The notes under the pieces are model-generated. The model made no database searches. It had not been told where the DNA came from and saw only the letters and a program-made list of their open reading frames with translations. From positions 9,683,405 through 9,747,404 of the forward strand of contig CM020512.1 of NCBI GenBank assembly GCA_009823395.1: a stretch of DNA of 64,000 bases, written 5' to 3'. A program made the translations under genes and the position numbers. Source of the DNA: Thamnaconus septentrionalis (taxonomy: Eukaryota > Chordata > Actinopteri > Tetraodontiformes > Monacanthidae). This document shows, one piece after another, positions 59,838-64,000 of the stretch (position 1 is its first letter; each line of letters starts with the position of its first letter).

Positions 59838-60450
59838 TTTCAAGGCTGGATTATGTTTGCGATTTTCACACTTTCAGTGTCGGAAGAAAGAAGTGCTCTA
59901 CTTTAGGGAGAACAATATCAAAACCTGACCTACACTACAACACCAATGGTACAAATGTAGACTCTGATTCCGACAAACTGAACTTCCACACATTGAATAT
60001 CTTTACAATAGGTGTGAATGGGTCAGTGAGTACTAGTCTTGGTCTGCCAAATGTTTGCATATTACTTTTGTGCGATCATCACTGTTTTTTATTGTCTTTC
60101 TTCTTTACACAGGAACAGATTTTACAGCCCGCTGGAGAATCCGCACCCTGGTGCAGCTTGTGAGTCACTTTGCCCTTGTTGTCTTTCTCCTGCTCCTTTT
60201 GCCACTTTCTCTTCGCCGCCGAGTCTTAAAAAATGTGGGCGGGGCGCATTGATCCATATATTGACAATATGAATACCGGGGATGGTGTTGGCTCGATACA
60301 CTACTTTCAGTCCCTCTTTGTCGTTCTGTCGTTGCAAACTCACCCTTATTTGATCAAAAAATACAATTTGTGATACTACCCATGAATACTTCTTATCAGG
60401 TTGTTGTTTTTTCTTAAATGTGAAATATCACACACCTCTAGTGTAGAGGG
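59838..60450. other. Unassigned sequence
   Basis: Open frames here (for example 59717-60163) overlap the MITE edge and have no recognised family. Not called as a gene. Confidence 0.4.
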
Positions 60451-60856
60451 TAGGGATGTTAACAATTAATTGAATATCGATTAATTGTCGATTAAGAATT
60501 TAATCGATTAAATTAAAGTAGTCGCAATTAATTTAATTTTTTTTTTCCACAGGGTTTTTTGGTAAATGGCGTGGTGTATACCTGTATACCTAGAACAAGT
60601 TACTTTTAAACAACTTTTTTTTTTTAAGTTCAAATGTGACTCGTGTTTAGGGTGTTTCTACTGCTCTCTAAGATAAAAATGGGTCACCTTGGACCCTCAA
60701 CATTATTTAAGAGTTAAATGATGTGTTCCTTACATATCTTTCAGTGTGAAATTTAGGTTCTCAGGAAAAATCGCAGATTACCAATTAATTATTAATCGAA
60801 TGATAAGGTCAATCAACTGACGATTAATGAATTAATCAATAATTTGCATCCCTGGT
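60451..60856. mobile_element. AT-rich MITE with AGGGATG / CATCCCT ends
   Basis: Starts TAGGGATGTTAACAATTAAT and ends ATTAATCAATAATTTGCATC then CCTGG, imperfect inverse of each other. The ends are built of ATCGATTAATTG-like palindromic blocks. The interior is unrelated AT-rich sequence. A target duplication was not found. Confidence 0.55.
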
Positions 60857-61737
60857 ATAAGCTAATCATAAATGTAATCTCCCCTTCCCTTCACTCTGCT
60901 GGACTGTGGCTGTAGATGTGCTGTGCTCCTAGTGACTCACTGTTGGAGACAATCTAATGCCATGATGTCATCAACACAGTATATCACAGGTCACTGCAGA
61001 ACCTGAGAAGTGGATGCAGTTACCATCCAGACCACTGCCTTCAAACAGTAACGTGTCTAATTTACAGGCAGGCTAGCTGGTCTCAAAACTCATAGGTATT
61101 TTTTTTTTCAATGGGCAGGTGTCAGTTGTGTATGAACGTGAAAAAAAAAAAAAAAAGGCACCAGTGAACAGAGCGGTTGAATTCCTGAGGATGTCATTTT
61201 TAAAGTCAGCTAGAAATTTAAGTCATGGTGAACTTAAAAAAAAAACCCTCCAGTTGCCTCTGGACAGAATAACTCCAGTATCTCTGTGCGAAAAGCATGA
61301 AAAAATAGAAATGATTAAAAAAAAAAAAAAAGCCCCGGAGTTCAGAAGTGAGAAACGGCGTGTTGACAAAGAAATGAAAATGCACAGCGGGTTCTCCAAA
61401 CGGGGAGTTTAAGTGCTGACAAAGACATTAAGACAAAGTCCTCATTAGATAATAAACTGTTTGTAATGTCACTGTGATCCATTAACATGGAAACAAAACA
61501 AACATCTCAGTCTGTGAAAGGGGAAAAAAAAAAGGGGGACAAATTTGCACCGGGCGCCACTGAGCCGCCACAAATCGTCTCGCTAATGAAAAATGCTAAA
61601 AGCGGTTTAAAAATCAAAGCGATAAGTGGCGCGACACCAGCAGGCGGCAGCCGGCAGTTCATCTGAGGCCAGAGGCGCTTTTCGTCATCGTCCTCCTCCT
61701 CCTCCCTCCTCCCTCCTCCTCCTCCTCCTCCTCTTCC
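60857..61737. other. Intergenic sequence and possible ZGPAT 3' UTR
   Basis: Contains two A-rich runs (61141-61156 and 61318-61332). The part next to 61737 is a (TCC/CTC)n tract that would be transcribed as GA-rich 3' UTR of ZGPAT. No minus-strand AATAAA was recognised close to the stop. Confidence 0.5.
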
Positions 61738-61739
61738 TC
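61691..61739. repeat. (TCC)n microsatellite adjoining the ZGPAT stop codon
   Basis: Imperfect CTC/TCC run ending at the TGA (minus strand) of ZGPAT. Confidence 0.9.
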
Positions 61740-61876
61740 AGAACTCAGTCATCTTCTTGTGCGTGTCGGCCTTCCTGTGCTCCTTCTGGATGGACAGCTC
61801 CTGGGCTTTCTGCTGGGCCAGCAGTTGACGGGCCGCTGACAGCTTCTCCTCCAGGTGCTTCACTATGGACGCGTCC
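61738..61876 (-). CDS. zgpat: ZGPAT terminal exon
   Basis: Acceptor GCACAAAG before 61876, stop TGA at 61738-61740. Reads DASIVKHLEEKLSAARQLLA, then QQKAQELSIQKEHRKADTHK and KMTEF. Coiled coil with the conserved C-terminus. Confidence 0.95.
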
Positions 61877-63782
61877 CTTTGTGCGCACAAACACAGCGGC
61901 AGATTAGAGAGGGGAGAGGTGGACGGGGACGGGGAGACAAGTCGGATTTTTGGCTGCACTTCAAGGAAGAGGGAACAAAAACAAACAAAAAAAAAAAACA
62001 CCACCTGCTTTTTTTATGGAGGTGCTGGCTCAGGCTGGTTGCCTTTGAATTAATTGATCACTTAGAGTAATTGTTGCAGTTTTTTCCCCCATCCTTATTA
62101 CTTTTAAATGTCTCAAAGCATCGTTTCAAAAACATTTATGGTTGATAATTGAAAGAGGATTAATTAAAAAGTGAAACTTCTTCATCATGTTGGTGGTGAC
62201 TCATTTTGTTTTGGTCTCCCACTGAAATCCATTAATTGACTAATTTGTTTGCTTATTTTTCAGCTTTTGTGCCTTGCTTAGTCATTCATTTTGTGCCAAA
62301 TCATTTTGTGCCAAATCATTTTGTGCCAAATCATTTCCTTTGTCACACACAGACACACGCAACAAACTTTAATGTCTAATGTCATTTGTGATTTGCTGTG
62401 TTACTTGTCATTTATCTCATAAGCAATTCCAGTCGTGAAAGACCAAATGCTCACTGACAATGACATATGATGACGGCTGACAACCGGACAAGACTGGGTG
62501 TTTACCTTCCCGCCTGCCTGCCCAGCGACACGCTCAGCTGCTGGATCTCCCTCTCGGTCTGGGACACTCGCTCCGCCGCCTGGAACAGCTTCACGTTCAG
62601 AGTCCTCTTGGTGCCGCTGCCTCCCCTGTAGGCCTCCAGGCCTCTGGCCGACGGCGCAGCAGCTCCCCCATCAGCAGACTCGGAGCTCCTGCTGCCCAGC
62701 TTGTTGTTGAGGAAGTCGAAGACGGTGCGGCGCTGCCCGGTGGCCGCCCGGGGCTTCCTGCGTTTCTTGGGCCGGGCCGCCTGCTCGCCTTCTTTAGCCG
62801 CCCGGCTCTGCGTGCGTCTCTGCGTTAGCTCGGCACACTGGTCCAGAGAGTTTCCTTTGGGCAGGACCACCGCCATGACAGGCTCCACCCGACCCTCCTG
62901 CTGCCTTCCCAGACCTGAGATTACACACGTAAAGGCACTGAGAGGTAAATAATTCCTACCACAACTCAAAAATAGACGCTACGTTTCCCTGCAGAAACAT
63001 TTGTTTGCACTGCACACTTCCACTTACCTTTTCCATATTCATAGCCCATTTTCAGCATCAGTCTGGATCCAATGCCTCTGGTGTGGGCCTCCCAGCCCCC
63101 GAAATTTGCCATGTTTGTGGATTCGGCAGCTTCCAGAACTGTTTTTGCAATGACATACATGTAAAACAAAGTCGGTATGTGAGACAGGAAATGTATTTAG
63201 AACACCCAAGTGGGTTTTTAAGTGGAAAGGCGAGCCTTGATGTCAAATGACACAGCAGATCCAAACTGACCTTTTGCATAGGCGTCGTAGTCGCCGTTTT
63301 CTGCGTCATCCACATCCGAGTCAGACGAGGGGGGGTCTTCCTCCCTCAGAGGTGGGATGACGCTGTCGGCCTCGACCACAACGTCTTTTAGCAGCAGCGA
63401 GTCAAACTTGACGGTGTAGAAACCACTGTCAATTTCTACCAAGAGGGGAAAAAAAACATTGAATTAAAAAAAAAAAAATCTGGGTGCCATTAACTGTTTT
63501 CATTCTGTGTATTGCTTGTCAGCATAATCAGCTCTGGAAGACTCTCAATATGCATCAAATATATGCAGAAAACCAATGCAGCCAACGCCCCAGAAACTTG
63601 GCAGTGTTTACCGGCAAATACATAATCAAGAAGAGGCTCTTTCATTACCTTTAATTTTGGCAGGGTACCAGATGCCGTCCTCATGTCGAGTCAGGCAGGA
63701 CGAACCTTCTTCAAGGTTACTGAGGTCACACTCGAGGAACTCCCTGAGCTCGGACACGTAAACCACTTCGCCATGGGAAAAC
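61738..63782 (-). CDS. zgpat: ZGPAT, zinc finger CCCH-type with G-patch domain protein, C-terminal part (5 exons; 5' end beyond window)
   Basis: Nuclear CCCH/G-patch protein; in mammals it is a transcriptional repressor (for example of EGFR) and an RNA-processing factor. Exons in transcript order: 63649-63782, 63271-63435, 63028-63138, 62506-62914, 61738-61876; all phases match. The reading starts at FSHGEVV, where His is the last ligand of the CCCH finger. It continues through a Tudor-like segment (RHEDGIWYPAKIKEIDSG, FYTVKFDSLLL), an acidic DSDVDDAENGDYD stretch, the G-patch (WEAHTRGIGSRLMLKMGYEY, GKGLGRQQEGRVEP), a basic linker with KKRRKPR and VFDFLNNKL, and a C-terminal coiled coil ending ADTHKKMTEF. 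The last ten residues are shared with human ZGPAT. It is transcribed convergently with CHRNA4. Confidence 0.96.
61877..62505 (-). other. ZGPAT intron with a triplicated 15-bp motif
   Basis: Contains three tandem copies of ATTTTGTGCCAAATC at about 62288-62332. Otherwise AT-rich unique sequence. Confidence 0.8.
62506..62914 (-). CDS. zgpat: ZGPAT exon: end of G-patch, basic linker, coiled coil
   Basis: Acceptor TAATCTCAG before 62914, donor GGAAG|GTAAAC after 62506; 409 nt. Reads LGRQQEGRVEPVMAVVLPKG, the basic ARPKKRRKPRAA (possible nuclear signal), TVFDFLNNKLGS and ERVSQTEREIQQLSVSLGRQ. Confidence 0.95.
63028..63138 (-). CDS. zgpat: ZGPAT exon: first part of G-patch
   Basis: Acceptor AAAAACAG before 63138, donor AAAAG|GTAAGT after 63028; 111 nt. 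Reads LEAAESTNMANFGGWEAHTR and GIGSRLMLKMGYEYGK. The glycine codon is completed by the next exon, whose LGR finishes the G-patch core. Confidence 0.94.
63271..63435 (-). CDS. zgpat: ZGPAT exon: Tudor-like end and acidic region
   Basis: Acceptor TTGGTAG before 63435, donor AAAAG|GTCAGT after 63271; 165 nt. Reads IDSGFYTVKFDSLLLKDVVV and PPSSDSDVDDAENGDYDAYA. Confidence 0.94.
63649..63782 (-). CDS. zgpat: ZGPAT exon: last CCCH ligand and Tudor-like start
   Basis: Minus-strand acceptor TTGAAG before 63782, donor AAAG|GTAATG after 63649; 134 nt. Reads FSHGEVVYVSELREFLECDL, then EEGSSCLTRHEDGIWYPAKI. An intron therefore splits the CCCH finger just before the Phe-Ser-His. Confidence 0.92.
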
Positions 63783-64000
63783 CTTCAATTCAAGGAAAAT
63801 GCAGTGTGAATTCATTCGGATACGTGTCTGTTGGTATTCAGAACTCGCTAGAAAACTAGCAGCAAAAACACACATGAGTGCAAAACCATCTCACTTTCAT
63901 TATAATCTAAGAGGAGCAGAATAAAGGTTCACTGTATATCTGATGAAAGACTAGGATGCACATTGCTATTAATGGATGCACAATATTTTATCGACATCAC
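63783..64000 (-). other. ZGPAT intron at window edge
   Basis: No further exon recognised before the edge. The CCCH-encoding exon must lie beyond 64000. Confidence 0.7.

Overview
The window is eukaryotic, almost certainly from a teleost fish and most likely a percomorph. It has small exons with GT/AG introns, dense (CA)n and (TCC)n microsatellites, and several interspersed repeats of types common in fish genomes. Three protein genes are recognisable: the 3' two thirds of a KCNQ2-type voltage-gated potassium channel (+ strand, about 6.6-17.2 kb), a complete locus for the neuronal nicotinic acetylcholine receptor subunit alpha-4, CHRNA4 (+ strand, 44.4-55.5 kb), and the 3' half of ZGPAT, a CCCH/G-patch protein (- strand, 61.7-63.8 kb, running off the right edge). 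KCNQ2, CHRNA4 and ZGPAT also lie together on human 20q13.33, so this is a conserved vertebrate synteny block.

Layout. 1-6621 is probably an intron of KCNQ2. It carries interspersed repeats and a tandem array of about 5 kb (20-bp and 13-bp units) that ends about 140 bp before a KCNQ2 exon. 6622-17177 holds nine KCNQ2 coding exons covering the whole cytoplasmic C-terminus after S6: calmodulin helices A and B, the assembly coiled coils and the ankyrin-G motif. One of its introns appears to be of the GC-AG class. 17.2-44.3 kb is a long interval with no convincing protein gene. It contains microsatellites, a (CAG)14 tract beside an orphan CpG-rich patch, a decayed non-LTR retrotransposon (32.8-33.56 kb), a dispersed repeat whose sister copy is in a KCNQ2 intron, and a (TA)n tract. 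44,380-55,478 is CHRNA4. 55.5-61.7 kb holds its 3' UTR, two DNA-transposon-like MITEs and unassigned sequence.

The most notable observation is that CHRNA4 exon 5 (agonist site, M1-M3 and the large cytoplasmic loop) is present twice in a head-to-tail 2,391-bp duplication that includes flanking intron. The copies are about 99% identical, yet each has its own frameshifts, so neither is open throughout. Unmerged haplotypes or a read-error-laden assembly duplication is the likeliest cause; a real recent duplication is the more interesting alternative. The second notable feature is the giant pyrimidine-rich minisatellite inside KCNQ2. Its antisense strand is open in all three frames for long distances, for a simple compositional reason.

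KCNQ2 and CHRNA4 act at neuronal membranes (M-current and cation-selective acetylcholine receptor respectively). ZGPAT is a nuclear regulator and is unrelated in function. The shared neighbourhood reflects inherited synteny rather than an operon. I found no convincing new biological system. The exon duplication and the minisatellite most deserve a second look.
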